A stretch of 64,000 nt of DNA from GCA-2733415 sp049609325 (GCA_049609325.1 JBMYYK010000006.1:7008-71007); one strand, 5' to 3'. Counted from the stretch's first letter, positions 49,457 to 58,914 are shown. The notes: generated by a model not told the origin, from the sequence alone. Program-made: numbers and translations.

Positions 49457-51613
49457 CTAAGCTTCTTTTTTAGCAGCTGGTTTTTTATTTTCTCTCGGAG
49501 GTCTAGGTAATAATGCTTTTTTAGACACCTTTTCTTTTCTAGTTTTTGGGTCTCTACCAAAGTATTTTACATCAAATACATCTCCCATGTTTACAACATC
49601 AGATACATTTTCTGTACGTGACCATGCAAGTTCACTCACGTGTAATAATACTTCATTACCTGGGGCTTCAACGTATTCTACTACTGCACCAAAATCAAGC
49701 ATTTTAACAACTTTTACTTCATAAACGCTACCTACTTGAGGTTTGAAAGTGATAGAGTCAATTTTTGCTAATACAGCATCAATACCTTCTTGTCCTGTTC
49801 CTAAAATTTCAACAATACCTTCTTCGGTAACAGGGTCTTCGTTAATGACAATAGTTGTATTAGTTTCTTTTTGTAATTCTTGAATTACTTTTCCGCCAGG
49901 TCCAATTAATGCGCCAATATATTCATTAGCAATTGTTCTGGTAACCATTTTAGGTGCGTGAGATTTCACATCATCAGCTGGAGCAGCAATCGTATCAGTT
50001 AATTTACTTAAGATGTGTAAACGTCCGTCACGAGCTTGTTTTAGTGCGTTCACTAAAATTTCGTATGATAAGCCTTTTACTTTGATATCCATTTGACAAG
50101 CAGTAATACCGTCAGCCGTTCCAGTAACTTTAAAGTCCATGTCTCCTAAGTGATCCTCATCTCCTAAGATATCTGATAATACGGCATAACGATCACCATC
50201 TGAGATTAATCCCATTGCAATACCAGATACAGGTTTTTTCATTTTTACTCCGGCGTCCATAATTGCCATTGTACCCGCACAAACTGTAGCCATAGATGAA
50301 GAACCGTTAGATTCTAATACTTCAGATACAACTCTTACAGTGTACGGACAGTCATCAGGAATCATACCTTTTAAGGCACGTTGCGCTAAGTTACCATGTC
50401 CTACTTCTCTACGAGATGTACCTCTTAAAGGTCTTGCTTCACCAGTACAGAAAGGAGGGAAGTTGTAGTGTAAATAGAATGTTTCTTCGCCTTGGTGTGT
50501 TGGCATATCTATTTGGTTAGCTTCTCTTGAAGTTCCTAAAGTTACTGTAGCTAAAGCTTGAGTTTCTCCACGAGTAAATATTGATGATCCGTGAGTTGAA
50601 GGTAAGTAATCAACCTCACACCATATTGGTCTGATGTCAGTAGTTTTACGTCCGTCTAAACGTAATCCTTCAGCTAATGTTAATTCTCTTACAGCAGTTT
50701 TTTGTGCTTTGTTGAAATATTTTCCAACTAAATCTCCATACTCTTCTAATTCTTCTTCAGTAAATGAAGCGATAATGTCTTCTTTAACTTCAGCGAATGC
50801 TGTAGAACGTTCTGTTTTAGAGGTTCCTTTTTTAGCAATGGCGTAACATTTGTCGTATGCTAATGCATGTATTTTTTCAGCAAGCTCTTCATTTGAAGCT
50901 TCAGGAGCATATTCACGAGTTTCTTTTTTACCGAAAGCTTCAGCTAAACGGACTTGAGCAGCACATTGCACTTTAATTGCTTCATGAGCAAATTTAATTG
51001 CATCTGCCATTTCTTCTTCAGAAATCTCGTCCATTTCCCCTTCAACCATCATTACAGAATCTGCAGATGCACCAATCATCATATCAATATCAGATTCTGC
51101 TAATTGAGTTCTGTTTGGGTTGATGATAAACTCTCCGTTAACTCTTGCTACACGCGCTTCAGAGATTGGTGTTTCAAAAGGAATATCAGAAAGTTGTATA
51201 ACTGTAGATGCAGCTAAACCAGCTAATGCATCAGGCATTACATCATCATCATGAGACATTAACTGAATCATAACTTGAGTTTCTGCGTGATAATCTTTAG
51301 GGAATAACGGGCGTAACACACGGTCTACTAAACGCATAGTTAATACTTCACCGTCACTAGGTCTTGCTTCTCTTTTGAAGAATCCGCCTGGGTAACGTCC
51401 TGCTGCAGCAAATTTTTCTCTATAATCAACTGTTAATGGTAAAAAGTCAACATCACTTTGTTTGTAGTTTGATACTACTGTACACAATAGCATTGCTTTT
51501 CCCATTTGTACAACAACCGATCCGTGCGCTTGTTTTGCTAATTTACCAGTTTCGATTGAGATTTCTCTCCCGTCACCTAGGTCAATGACCTCTCTAAAAA
51601 CTTTTGGAATCAT
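49457..51613 (-). CDS. pnp: Polyribonucleotide nucleotidyltransferase (PNPase)
   Basis: PNPase degrades RNA 3' to 5' using phosphate. The 718-residue protein has two RNase PH domains ('GRYPGGFFKREARPSDGE'; 'GSSSMATVCAGTMAIMDAG' with 'DILGDEDHLGDMDFKV'), a KH domain ('IGALIGPGGKVIQELQKET') and an S1 domain ('YEVKVVKMLDFGAVVEYVEA', 'LLHVSELAW'). A Lys-rich tail ends the chain. It lies downstream of rpsO on the same strand, as in many bacteria, with an intervening terminator. Confidence 0.97.
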   Translation of the reverse strand: MIPKVFREVIDLGDGREISIETGKLAKQAHGSVVVQMGKAMLLCTVVSNYKQSDVDFLPLTVDYREKFAAAGRYPGGFFKREARPSDGEVLTMRLVDRVLRPLFPKDYHAETQVMIQLMSHDDDVMPDALAGLAASTVIQLSDIPFETPISEARVARVNGEFIINPNRTQLAESDIDMMIGASADSVMMVEGEMDEISEEEMADAIKFAHEAIKVQCAAQVRLAEAFGKKETREYAPEASNEELAEKIHALAYDKCYAIAKKGTSKTERSTAFAEVKEDIIASFTEEELEEYGDLVGKYFNKAQKTAVRELTLAEGLRLDGRKTTDIRPIWCEVDYLPSTHGSSIFTRGETQALATVTLGTSREANQIDMPTHQGEETFYLHYNFPPFCTGEARPLRGTSRREVGHGNLAQRALKGMIPDDCPYTVRVVSEVLESNGSSSMATVCAGTMAIMDAGVKMKKPVSGIAMGLISDGDRYAVLSDILGDEDHLGDMDFKVTGTADGITACQMDIKVKGLSYEILVNALKQARDGRLHILSKLTDTIAAPADDVKSHAPKMVTRTIANEYIGALIGPGGKVIQELQKETNTTIVINEDPVTEEGIVEILGTGQEGIDAVLAKIDSITFKPQVGSVYEVKVVKMLDFGAVVEYVEAPGNEVLLHVSELAWSRTENVSDVVNMGDVFDVKYFGRDPKTRKEKVSKKALLPRPPRENKKPAAKKEA

Positions 51614-51739
51614 AATTTTTTTAAGTCTTAATTAAACATTGGTTGTTGTGTCGTTGTAGTTGTTAGCCAATGAAAAACTATAATTTTCGCTTCTTCGTTT
51701 TGTATGTAAATCTAAATTAGTGGTTTAGATTTAAAAGAA

Positions 51740-51764
51740 AAAGAGAGGCGTAAAGCCTCTCTTT
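51740..51764 (-). terminator. Intrinsic terminator between rpsO and pnp
   Basis: AAAGAGAGGC (51740-51749) pairs with GCCTCTCTTT (51755-51764) around GTAAA, with TTTTC on the minus strand after the stem. It would reduce rpsO read-through into pnp. Confidence 0.85.
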
Positions 51765-51769
51765 TTTGA

Positions 51770-52039
51770 TTATTTTCTTAATCCTAATTCTTTAACTATT
51801 GCACGATATCTTAAGATATCTTTCTTCGTTAAGTAGTCAAGTAAAGCTCTTCTTTTACCTACTAATTTTACTAATGAACGCTCAGTGTTATAATCTTTAC
51901 GATTCTTTTTTAAGTGTTCAGTTAAGTGGTTAATTCTTTCTGTGAATAATGCAATTTGCCCTTCAGCAGATCCAGTGTTTTTGGCGTCACCTCCGTGCTT
52001 TGCAAAAAGTTCAGCTTTAGCTTCTTTAGTTAAATACAT
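51770..52039 (-). CDS. rpsO: 30S ribosomal protein S15
   Basis: An 89-residue S15 with 'GSAEGQIALFTERINHLTEH', 'KKNRKDYNTERSLVKLVGKR' and 'RRALLDYLTKKD', which contact the three-way junction of 16S rRNA. Length and start are usual. A good promoter lies at 52096-52125. Confidence 0.97.
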   Translation of the reverse strand: MYLTKEAKAELFAKHGGDAKNTGSAEGQIALFTERINHLTEHLKKNRKDYNTERSLVKLVGKRRALLDYLTKKDILRYRAIVKELGLRK

Positions 52040-52095
52040 GCTAATATTTATTTAAATGATTGTTATGTAATAGATATGTGTTTCATATCAAGCTG

Positions 52096-52125
52096 CAAAT
52101 ATAGAATATAAATGCGGATTAACAA
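52096..52125 (-). promoter_or_regulatory. Promoter of rpsO
   Basis: The minus strand has TTG (52125-52123), a 19-base spacer and TATATTTG (52103-52096), an exact match to the Bacteroidota promoter form. It lies between accD and rpsO. Confidence 0.65.
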
Positions 52126-52130
52126 TGGTT

Positions 52131-52988
52131 TTATTTACGAACTTTATTGTTGCCGATTAAATCTAAATATAGATTAAGTTTATCTTTCAATTCTGCTCGA
52201 GGTGTTATAAAATCTAAGAAACCATGTTCCTGAACAAACTCTGCTGTTTGAAAACCTTCAGGAAGTTCTTTTCCTGTAGTGTCTTTAACAACCCTTGGTC
52301 CTGCAAAACCAATAAGTGCTCCAGGTTCAGAGATATTGATGTCACCCAACATTGCAAATGATGCTGTTGTTCCTCCAGTGGTTGGATCTGTACATAATGA
52401 GATGTACGGAATTTTAGCTTCAGCTAATTGCGCTAATTTGGCAGATGTTTTAGCCAATTGCATTAATGATAATGCGGCTTCCATCATACGGGCTCCTCCT
52501 GATTTTGAAATCATCAAAAACGGGATATTGTTTTTTAGAGAGTGATCTGCTGCACGAGCTATTTTTTCACCAACTACAGATCCCATTGAGCCACCAATAA
52601 AAGAGAAGTCCATACAAGCTACAACCAAATCTTTTCCTTTAGATTTTCCTACTGCAGTTCTAACGGCATCTTTTAAATTAGTTTTCTTTTTCGCATCTTT
52701 TAAACGATCAGAATACTTTTTTTTGTCTTCAAACTTTAAAGGATCTTTAGAAGTTAAGTTTTCGTTTAATTCTGTAAAAGTGTTGTCATCAAAAAGAATT
52801 TCAAAATATTCATTACTTCCAACTCTTACATGATATCCGTCTTCTGGACTTACATAAAAGTTATTTGCTAATTCTTCTGCGTCAACAATTTTTCCTGTTG
52901 GCGATTTATACCACAACCCTTTTGGTGTGTCTTTCTTTTCCTCAGTTGAGGTTTGAATTCCTTTTTCTTTTCTTTTAAACCAAGCCAT
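52131..52988 (-). CDS. accD: Acetyl-CoA carboxylase carboxyltransferase beta subunit without zinc ribbon
   Basis: AccD transfers carboxyl from biotin to acetyl-CoA, with AccA, in fatty-acid synthesis. The carboxyltransferase core is intact ('MDFSFIGGSMGSVVGEKIAR', 'ISKSGGARMMEAALSLMQLA', 'DPTTGGTTASFAMLGD', 'ALIGFAGPRVV'). The N-terminal zinc ribbon, four cysteines in E. coli AccD, is changed: the aligned positions are S29, G32, S47 and D50 ('LWYKSPTGKIVDAEEL', 'YVSPEDGYHVRV'), with the fold-defining residues around them kept. AccA is not in the window. fbaA is 34 bases upstream on the same strand. Confidence 0.95.
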   Translation of the reverse strand: MAWFKRKEKGIQTSTEEKKDTPKGLWYKSPTGKIVDAEELANNFYVSPEDGYHVRVGSNEYFEILFDDNTFTELNENLTSKDPLKFEDKKKYSDRLKDAKKKTNLKDAVRTAVGKSKGKDLVVACMDFSFIGGSMGSVVGEKIARAADHSLKNNIPFLMISKSGGARMMEAALSLMQLAKTSAKLAQLAEAKIPYISLCTDPTTGGTTASFAMLGDINISEPGALIGFAGPRVVKDTTGKELPEGFQTAEFVQEHGFLDFITPRAELKDKLNLYLDLIGNNKVRK

Positions 52989-53022
52989 AATTTTTAGTGC
53001 TAAGGTAAACTGTAGTTACAGT

Positions 53023-54090
53023 TTATAGTGTATTGATATTGTTCAGATCTTCGAATGATTTTGTTAATCGAGCTTTAAAGGTTTGTTCACCTTCTCTAAG
53101 CCATTTTCTCGGATCATAATATTTTTTGTTTGGAAGTTCGTCTCCTTCTGGATTTCCAATTTGTGTTTTGATATAGTCTTGTTTGTCTAAAATGTAATCT
53201 CTAACACCTTGAGTGAATGCGAATTGCATGTCAGTGTCTAAGTTCATTTTAACAACTCCGTAACCTATAGATTCTCTAATTTCTTCAACTGTTGACCCAG
53301 AACCACCATGAAATACAAAGTTGATTGGGTTTGTTTCAGTGTTAAATTTCTCTTGAATATACTCTTGAGAATTTTTTAATATTTTAGGCGTTAATACAAC
53401 ATTACCAGGTTTGTATACCCCGTGAACATTTCCGAAGGCTGCAGCTATTGTAAATTGATCACTTACTTTCATTAACTCTTCATAAGCATAAGCAACTTCT
53501 TCAGGTTGCGTGTATAGTTTTGAAACATCAACATCAGTATTGTCTACTCCATCTTCTTCGCCACCAGTAATACCTAACTCAATTTCTAAAGTCATACCTA
53601 TTTTGCTCATGCGTTCAAGGTATTGTTTGCAAATTTCAATGTTTTCTTCAATTGGCTCTTCAGATAAATCAATCATATGAGAGCTGTATAATGGCTTACC
53701 TGTTTCTGCAAAATGTTTTTCACTAGCTTCTAATAAACCGTCTATCCATGGTAGTAATTTTTTTGCCGCATGATCAGTGTGTAAAATTACTGGCACCCCA
53801 TAAGCTTCAGCTAATAGGTGCACGTGTTTTGCTCCAGCGATAGCTCCTAAAATAGCAGCATTTTCATTGGCGTTAGACAGTCCTTTACCGGCATTAAATT
53901 GCGCACCTCCGTTTGAAAATTGAATGATTACCGGCGCTTTAACTGCAGCGGCAGTTTCCATAACAGCATTAACACTATCTGAGCCTACTACGTTTACTGC
54001 TGGTAAAGCAAAGCCTTTGTCTTTAGCGTAATTAAAGATGGCTTGAACGTCTTTTCCGGTTGCTACTCCTGGTTTTATATTGTGATTCAT
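53023..54090 (-). CDS. fbaA: Class II fructose-bisphosphate aldolase
   Basis: FbaA cleaves fructose-1,6-bisphosphate to triose phosphates, using zinc. The 355-residue protein has 'VIIQFSNGGAQFNAGKGL', metal-site 'ILHTDHAAKKLLPWIDGLL', 'SSHMIDLSEEPIEENIEIC', 'EIELGITGGEEDGVDN', 'AAFGNVHGVYKPGNVVL' and 'NFVFHGGSGST'. Length fits the E. coli-like class IIA enzyme. It may be transcribed with accD. Confidence 0.96.
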   Translation of the reverse strand: MNHNIKPGVATGKDVQAIFNYAKDKGFALPAVNVVGSDSVNAVMETAAAVKAPVIIQFSNGGAQFNAGKGLSNANENAAILGAIAGAKHVHLLAEAYGVPVILHTDHAAKKLLPWIDGLLEASEKHFAETGKPLYSSHMIDLSEEPIEENIEICKQYLERMSKIGMTLEIELGITGGEEDGVDNTDVDVSKLYTQPEEVAYAYEELMKVSDQFTIAAAFGNVHGVYKPGNVVLTPKILKNSQEYIQEKFNTETNPINFVFHGGSGSTVEEIRESIGYGVVKMNLDTDMQFAFTQGVRDYILDKQDYIKTQIGNPEGDELPNKKYYDPRKWLREGEQTFKARLTKSFEDLNNINTL

Positions 54091-54119
54091 CGTTGTTGTT
54101 GTTTCTTAAAAATAGATTA

Positions 54120-54127
54120 CAAATGTA
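54120..54127 (-). promoter_or_regulatory. Candidate -7 element for fbaA
   Basis: The minus strand reads TACATTTG, a TAnnTTTG match 30 bases before the fbaA start. The -33 box is not clear. Confidence 0.35.
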
Positions 54128-54137
54128 ATAAATAATG

Positions 54138-56693
54138 TTAAAAAGGATAATTTATACCAAAATTATAAACGGCATGTTTGAAGTTGTAGTTTTTAAACCA
54201 TTTTTTATCATTAAGATATGGTTCATAGGTTTTAAAACCGATATCAAATCGTAGGATAAAAAAGCTAAAATCATAACGAAATCCAATACCTGAACCTATC
54301 GCAAGTTCGTTTAAATCTTTTAACGAATCAAATGTGTATACGGGATCTTCAACATTATCAAATACATTCCAAATATTACCAGCATCAACAAATAATGCAC
54401 CTTTTAAATCGCCAAAAAAGGTGTATCGCAACTCGGCATTAAGGGCAATTTTCATATTTGCTTCATTAAACTGGTTGATACCACCACTACTCCCTGGGCC
54501 CAAGCTGTAGGCATCCCAACCTCTATTGTCATTACTCCCCCCTCCGAAGAAACTTCTGGAGAAAGGTACAGATTTTGAGTTGCCATACGGTATAGCAATA
54601 CCAAAAAAGCTCCTTACGGCAAACGTGTTGTTGTTTGATAAGTCCCAGTATTTTATAAGATCTAACTCTGTTTTCACATATTGTGAGTATGCAACATTGA
54701 ATAGCTCATAACGATCGTCACTGTTTTTTTGTAATCCTAAAGCGTTAGACAAAGTTGATAGGGTGTTTCCAGCAAATTCCAGCTTTACACCAAATCGTGT
54801 AAATTGATTGTCTAGTAGGTTTTTACGGGTGTTTTTTATGAACGAATAATTTGTAGTAAGTATCAGGTTGTTTTCTGTTAAGCGTTCTCGACGTTCTTCA
54901 ATGGTTCTGATTTCTTTTTTGTCTCTATCTGAAATTAAGGCTTCAACTGTTGGGTCTAAATTGCCTGAAACTACATCTGAGATAAATTGACTTGTGCCGT
55001 TTGGGATACTTAAATTTTCTGTAGTGTATGTAGAGTTTAGTGCTATGTCATTTAAATTATTGTATGAGTTAGAGTAGATGTTGAAATACTTGTCTGGGTT
55101 TAGGTTTCTAACAAATTGTGCGTTGAATAAATCCAGTCTGTGAGTAATTGTTTTTGATGAGAACCAACCATAATTTAAGACTCCTGTAAAAGTGGTTTTG
55201 TCAAGTCCAATATTTGTTTGAGTACTAGCACCTAAACTTATGCGTGTTGTTGGTGACATGACTTTAGGTATCAGCCTAGAGGTGTTGATAGGAAAGAATA
55301 TCCTTGGGAACGAGAGTTTTAAATCTGCTCCAAATTCTCTAACATCAAAAAATCTATCTTCTCTATCTGCAGCATCTTTAGACGCTCCAATAGATCCTCT
55401 AAATGCCAGTTCAAGATTTTCTGCACCTCTAAATACATTTCGTGCTAATATAGATGTACTTAGTGAAAGCCCTATGTTTTGAATGTTGTTGTGTAAAGCG
55501 TCTAGATTATATTCTAACTCAAACTTTTTCAAAGGGGTTAATAAGATATTCGCCATGAGACTAGTACCTGTTGAATCTCGTTCATCTACAATATATTTTA
55601 TGTTTGGGTACTTAAACGCTTTTAGATTGTTAAGTTGATTTAACGTTAAAGCTTTATCACTGTCTTTATATATTGTGTTGGGCTGTATAAAGATGACGTC
55701 TGATAGTGCTTTAGGTTTGTATTTTAATTTGTCAAAACTAAAAAAACGATGATTGTTGTAGGTTACAGTGTCACTAATCGGTTTATTGATGTTTTTGTAC
55801 TTGTAATCAGTAAACACATTTACCTCACTAATGCGATGCATTTTATAAGGCTCGTTGTAAGTACTGTCGTGATCTTTAATTTTTTTATCGTCTATAAAAA
55901 TTTCTACCCAGTTGGTTTTTTTAATTGAATCATAAGCATTTTCAAAGTAGATGCTTTCTTTTTCAAAAGTATACAAGCCCGAGTTGCGCATAATTGTGGT
56001 GATGCGTTCGCGCTCATTAATTAAATGTTGGTCTCTGTATTGAGTGTTTAATTTAATAAAAGAGTTGTTTTGATGTTTGCTGTAAATAGAATCTACAGCA
56101 GTCGATTCTATTTGAGTACTAATGGAGTCAATCATGTAAGGCTGACCAGTAGTTATAGCGTAGTTAACTTGACCTTTATGTTTGTTGAAATAATCAATTT
56201 CAAAATCAGTATTCACATCACGCCAACCATTTTGTTTGTAATATTTTGTAAGGTTTTCAATGCTTGAAATTACTTCAGAAGAGTCAATGATAGCTGGAGG
56301 TTCTCCAGATTTTTTCAACCAATCATTAATACCTTTATACGAGCGTTGAAGTTTAATTGTTTGTTTTTCTGATAAGAAATTGTGTAGGCGTTCCTCTCGT
56401 TTAGGCTTGCGTTTTAACCATGCTGTAAATGATGAGTCAGGATGTTTGTCGGCAAAATTATATACGGCTAATCGCAGCGGGTATTTTAAAAACTTACTAT
56501 TGGGTTTTAACTTGATGAGATTGTCAATAGTTTCGTTGTAATTATTTTCATTGTTAACGGTAATGTTATTTTCAGCAAGTAGAAATTCGTCATCTTCTAA
56601 GTTTTTAGTCACACTACAAGATGTAATTAATTGAGTAATTACAAGAATAAATGATATTTTTGCTAAAAAATGTTTCAATAGAAAGTGTTTCAA
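54138..56693 (-). CDS. tamL: BamA/TamA-family outer-membrane protein, lipoprotein type (TamL)
   Basis: The 851-residue protein has a lipoprotein signal ending 'QLITSCS', POTRA-like repeats through the first half ('GQPYMIDSISTQIEST', 'FKYPNIKYIVDE') and a C-terminal Omp85 barrel with 'GNIWNVFDN', 'GSGIGFRYDFSFFILRFDIG' and terminal Phe in 'FGINYPF'. The lipidated N-terminus marks the Bacteroidota TamL variant of TamA, which works with TamB in envelope assembly. No TamB gene is adjacent. It is divergent from trmH with only 25 bases between the start codons. Confidence 0.9.
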   Translation of the reverse strand: MKHFLLKHFLAKISFILVITQLITSCSVTKNLEDDEFLLAENNITVNNENNYNETIDNLIKLKPNSKFLKYPLRLAVYNFADKHPDSSFTAWLKRKPKREERLHNFLSEKQTIKLQRSYKGINDWLKKSGEPPAIIDSSEVISSIENLTKYYKQNGWRDVNTDFEIDYFNKHKGQVNYAITTGQPYMIDSISTQIESTAVDSIYSKHQNNSFIKLNTQYRDQHLINERERITTIMRNSGLYTFEKESIYFENAYDSIKKTNWVEIFIDDKKIKDHDSTYNEPYKMHRISEVNVFTDYKYKNINKPISDTVTYNNHRFFSFDKLKYKPKALSDVIFIQPNTIYKDSDKALTLNQLNNLKAFKYPNIKYIVDERDSTGTSLMANILLTPLKKFELEYNLDALHNNIQNIGLSLSTSILARNVFRGAENLELAFRGSIGASKDAADREDRFFDVREFGADLKLSFPRIFFPINTSRLIPKVMSPTTRISLGASTQTNIGLDKTTFTGVLNYGWFSSKTITHRLDLFNAQFVRNLNPDKYFNIYSNSYNNLNDIALNSTYTTENLSIPNGTSQFISDVVSGNLDPTVEALISDRDKKEIRTIEERRERLTENNLILTTNYSFIKNTRKNLLDNQFTRFGVKLEFAGNTLSTLSNALGLQKNSDDRYELFNVAYSQYVKTELDLIKYWDLSNNNTFAVRSFFGIAIPYGNSKSVPFSRSFFGGGSNDNRGWDAYSLGPGSSGGINQFNEANMKIALNAELRYTFFGDLKGALFVDAGNIWNVFDNVEDPVYTFDSLKDLNELAIGSGIGFRYDFSFFILRFDIGFKTYEPYLNDKKWFKNYNFKHAVYNFGINYPF
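56631..56662 (+). promoter_or_regulatory. Promoter of the TrmH-family methyltransferase gene, inside the tamL coding start
   Basis: TTG (56631-56633), a 21-base spacer and TATTTTTG (56655-56662) match the Bacteroidota promoter. Because the intergenic gap is so short, the signal lies over the first codons of tamL. Confidence 0.5.
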
Positions 56694-56700
56694 TAAAATT

Positions 56701-56729
56701 CAAAAATACATTATTTGAATGTTAAGCAA
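56701..56729 (-). promoter_or_regulatory. Candidate tamL promoter
   Basis: On the minus strand TTG (56729-56727) and TATTTTTG (56708-56701) are 18 bases apart. The -33 box lies in the first codons of the divergent methyltransferase gene. The spacing from the -7 box to the tamL ATG is only 7 bases, so the transcript would be nearly leaderless; another promoter may exist. Confidence 0.3.
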
Positions 56730-57459
56730 AAGCAGAATTACATTAATAACGAGTTTAAAACAAAAAAAGTACCGTACACAACACGGTTTGTTTGTAGTTG
56801 AAGGCATAAAGACTATTAATGAGTTTTTAAATTCATCGTATGAGTTGGAACATTTGTATACACTTTCTGGGTTTGAAAACCTGTCATCAGATAAGCAAAC
56901 ACTAATAACAGAGTCACAACTACGCCGCATCAGTTTCTTTAAAAACACAAATTCGGCTTTAGCACTGTTTAAAATCGAACCATCAAAAGCGATAGATGAG
57001 TCAAAGTTAATTGTAGCATTAGACAACGTGCGAGATCCAGGGAATTTAGGTACGATTATCCGTTTGTGTGATTGGTTTGGAGTAACTGATTTGGTGTGTA
57101 ATTTGGGTACGGTTGATTGTTATAATTCTAAGGTTGTACAAGCTACAATGGGCTCATTAACGCGGGTTAATGTCACGTATGTGAATTTGAAAGATTATCT
57201 GATAAATCAAATAGATGTGCCTGTTTACGGTACATTTATGAACGGTGAAAATCTTTATACATCTTCTATTACTCCCAATAAAGGGGTGTTAGTACTCGGA
57301 AATGAAGCCAATGGTATTTCAAATGAAATAGAAGCTTTAGTCAGTAGAAAGCTTACTATACCAAAGTTTGGTGAAACGCAACAGACTGAAAGTTTAAATG
57401 TGGCTATGGCCACTTCTATACTGTTAAGTGAATTTAAACGTCAGACTATTGTACCGTAA
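56719..57459 (+). CDS. TrmH/SpoU-family RNA 2'-O-methyltransferase
   Basis: The 246-residue protein has the N-terminal substrate-binding domain ('QHGLFVVEGIKTINEFLNS') and the SPOUT knot: 'VALDNVRDPGNLGTIIRLCD' (motif 1), 'VLVLGNEANGIS' (motif 2) and 'PKFGETQQTESLNVAMATSI' (motif 3). It methylates a ribose in rRNA or tRNA with AdoMet; the target site cannot be told. Its 3' end overlaps porT on the other strand by 14 bases. Confidence 0.92.
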   Translation: MLSKSRITLITSLKQKKYRTQHGLFVVEGIKTINEFLNSSYELEHLYTLSGFENLSSDKQTLITESQLRRISFFKNTNSALALFKIEPSKAIDESKLIVALDNVRDPGNLGTIIRLCDWFGVTDLVCNLGTVDCYNSKVVQATMGSLTRVNVTYVNLKDYLINQIDVPVYGTFMNGENLYTSSITPNKGVLVLGNEANGISNEIEALVSRKLTIPKFGETQQTESLNVAMATSILLSEFKRQTIVP

Positions 57460-58168
57460 AATTGATGAAAAAACCACGAGTTTGCATACGATTAATGTTG
57501 CTTGTCCACGGGCTGTTAGGGTCTTCATCATCAACTAATTCATTACCGTTTGCAAACACACCGCGTATAGAAGGTGTGAATTTGAAGTAAGGTAAATAGA
57601 AATCTATACCAAAACCTAATTCTAAAAAGCTCGGATTTGCAGACATTCTGAATTTTCCAGATGAATTGTCATCTAAACTTTTTTCATTACTAGATAAGTT
57701 TATTGCTGTAGATGCACCGGCTAGTAAAAACGGTTTGAAATTGTTTAAACGTTTGGTGCTTATTTTTAATAGTAGAGGTAAATACACGTATGTAGATTTT
57801 ACTTCACGTTCATAATTTGCTGAGCTTGAAAAGTCAACATCAGGTGTCGAGTAGGTTTCAGGATAAGTTAAAATTCTTGTAGAAAAGCTTAAACCTGGTT
57901 CAAAACGTAGGTCAAAATGATCTGTTAGGCGTAGGTTTCCAATTAGTCCAACATTGAAACCAGTAGCAGATTTTACGGCAATATCTTTGTGGTTGTCGGT
58001 GTTGTATTGAAACTTGAAATCTAAACTGTTAAACCCAAGATAATACCCATAGGTTAGTGTTTTTTGATCCCAATTTTCTCTGTTTTTGATGCGTTCTTTA
58101 CTAAATAGTTGGCCGAATGACGCTTGTGTTAGACCAAATAATAATATACAGGTGATAAGTTTTTTCAT
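57446..58168 (-). CDS. porT: Type IX secretion/gliding protein PorT
   Basis: The 240-residue protein has a signal peptide (1-19, 'CILLFGLTQASFGQ') and an outer-membrane beta-barrel pattern ('GYYLGFNSLDFKF', 'FDLRFEPGLSFSTRIL', 'STYVYLPLLLKIS', 'FLELGFGIDFYLPYFKFTPS') ending 'RGFFINFTVQ'. Size, fold and position just after ubiE match PorT (SprT) of F. johnsoniae, a component of the type IX secretion system needed for gliding and protein export. A generic OmpA-like barrel is the alternative. Confidence 0.85.
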   Translation of the reverse strand: MKKLITCILLFGLTQASFGQLFSKERIKNRENWDQKTLTYGYYLGFNSLDFKFQYNTDNHKDIAVKSATGFNVGLIGNLRLTDHFDLRFEPGLSFSTRILTYPETYSTPDVDFSSSANYEREVKSTYVYLPLLLKISTKRLNNFKPFLLAGASTAINLSSNEKSLDDNSSGKFRMSANPSFLELGFGIDFYLPYFKFTPSIRGVFANGNELVDDEDPNSPWTSNINRMQTRGFFINFTVQ

Positions 58169-58179
58169 TACAAATGCCT

Positions 58180-58914
58180 TTACTGCTTACTAGACGTGTA
58201 AATTGTTGCTACTCCAAATGTTTGCGGGTAATCCGTCACGTTAATAAACCCAACTTTTCTTAAAATATTGTTCAATTGTTCACCATAAGGGAAATTTGCA
58301 GCAGATTCAGATAAATAACCGTATGCTTTTTTATCTCTAGAAAACAACTTGCCAATTAATGGTAGTAAAATGTTTGAGTGAAATTGATACCCTTGTTTGA
58401 ATGGAAATTTAGTAGGAACAGAGGTTTCTAAAATCACAAATTTACCTTGAGGTTTTAACACACGTAATATTTCTGACAAGCCTTTTTCTAGGTTCTCAAA
58501 ATTTCTAACACCAAATGATACTGTTATAGCGTCAAACGTATTGTCTTCAAAAGGTAATTGTTCAGAATCGCCAATAATCAAATTAATTCTTTGGTCTAAT
58601 TTTTTGTCAGCAACTTTTTGCTTACCAATAGCCAACATACCTTCAGAAATATCTAATCCAGTAATTTTGGCATTTTTGATATTTTCTGCAAACATAATGG
58701 CTAAATCTCCAGTACCTGTAGCAATATCTAAAATGGTGTTAGGTGAAATGCTAGCAACTTGTTGAGTTACTTTTTTGCGCCATTTTTGATCTATACCAAA
58801 AGAAATGACTCTATTTAAACCGTCGTATTCTTTAGAGATGTTGTCAAACATTTTGGTGACCTGCTCTTTTTTGCCAAGATCAGAGTTTTTATATGGTGTC
58901 ACATTTTTAGACAT
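58180..58914 (-). CDS. ubiE: Demethylmenaquinone methyltransferase
   Basis: UbiE/MenG makes the final C-methylation of menaquinone, the usual quinone of this phylum. From the ATG at 58914 the protein has 244 residues with 'VTKMFDNISKEYDGLNRVIS', AdoMet loop 'ILDIATGTGDLAIMF', 'GLDISEGMLAIGKQKV', 'ITVSFGVRNFENLEKGLSEI' and 'GVATIYTSSKQ'. An in-frame Met nine codons upstream (58941) is less likely. porT follows 11 bases later, so the two are probably co-transcribed. Confidence 0.95.
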   Translation of the reverse strand: MSKNVTPYKNSDLGKKEQVTKMFDNISKEYDGLNRVISFGIDQKWRKKVTQQVASISPNTILDIATGTGDLAIMFAENIKNAKITGLDISEGMLAIGKQKVADKKLDQRINLIIGDSEQLPFEDNTFDAITVSFGVRNFENLEKGLSEILRVLKPQGKFVILETSVPTKFPFKQGYQFHSNILLPLIGKLFSRDKKAYGYLSESAANFPYGEQLNNILRKVGFINVTDYPQTFGVATIYTSSKQ

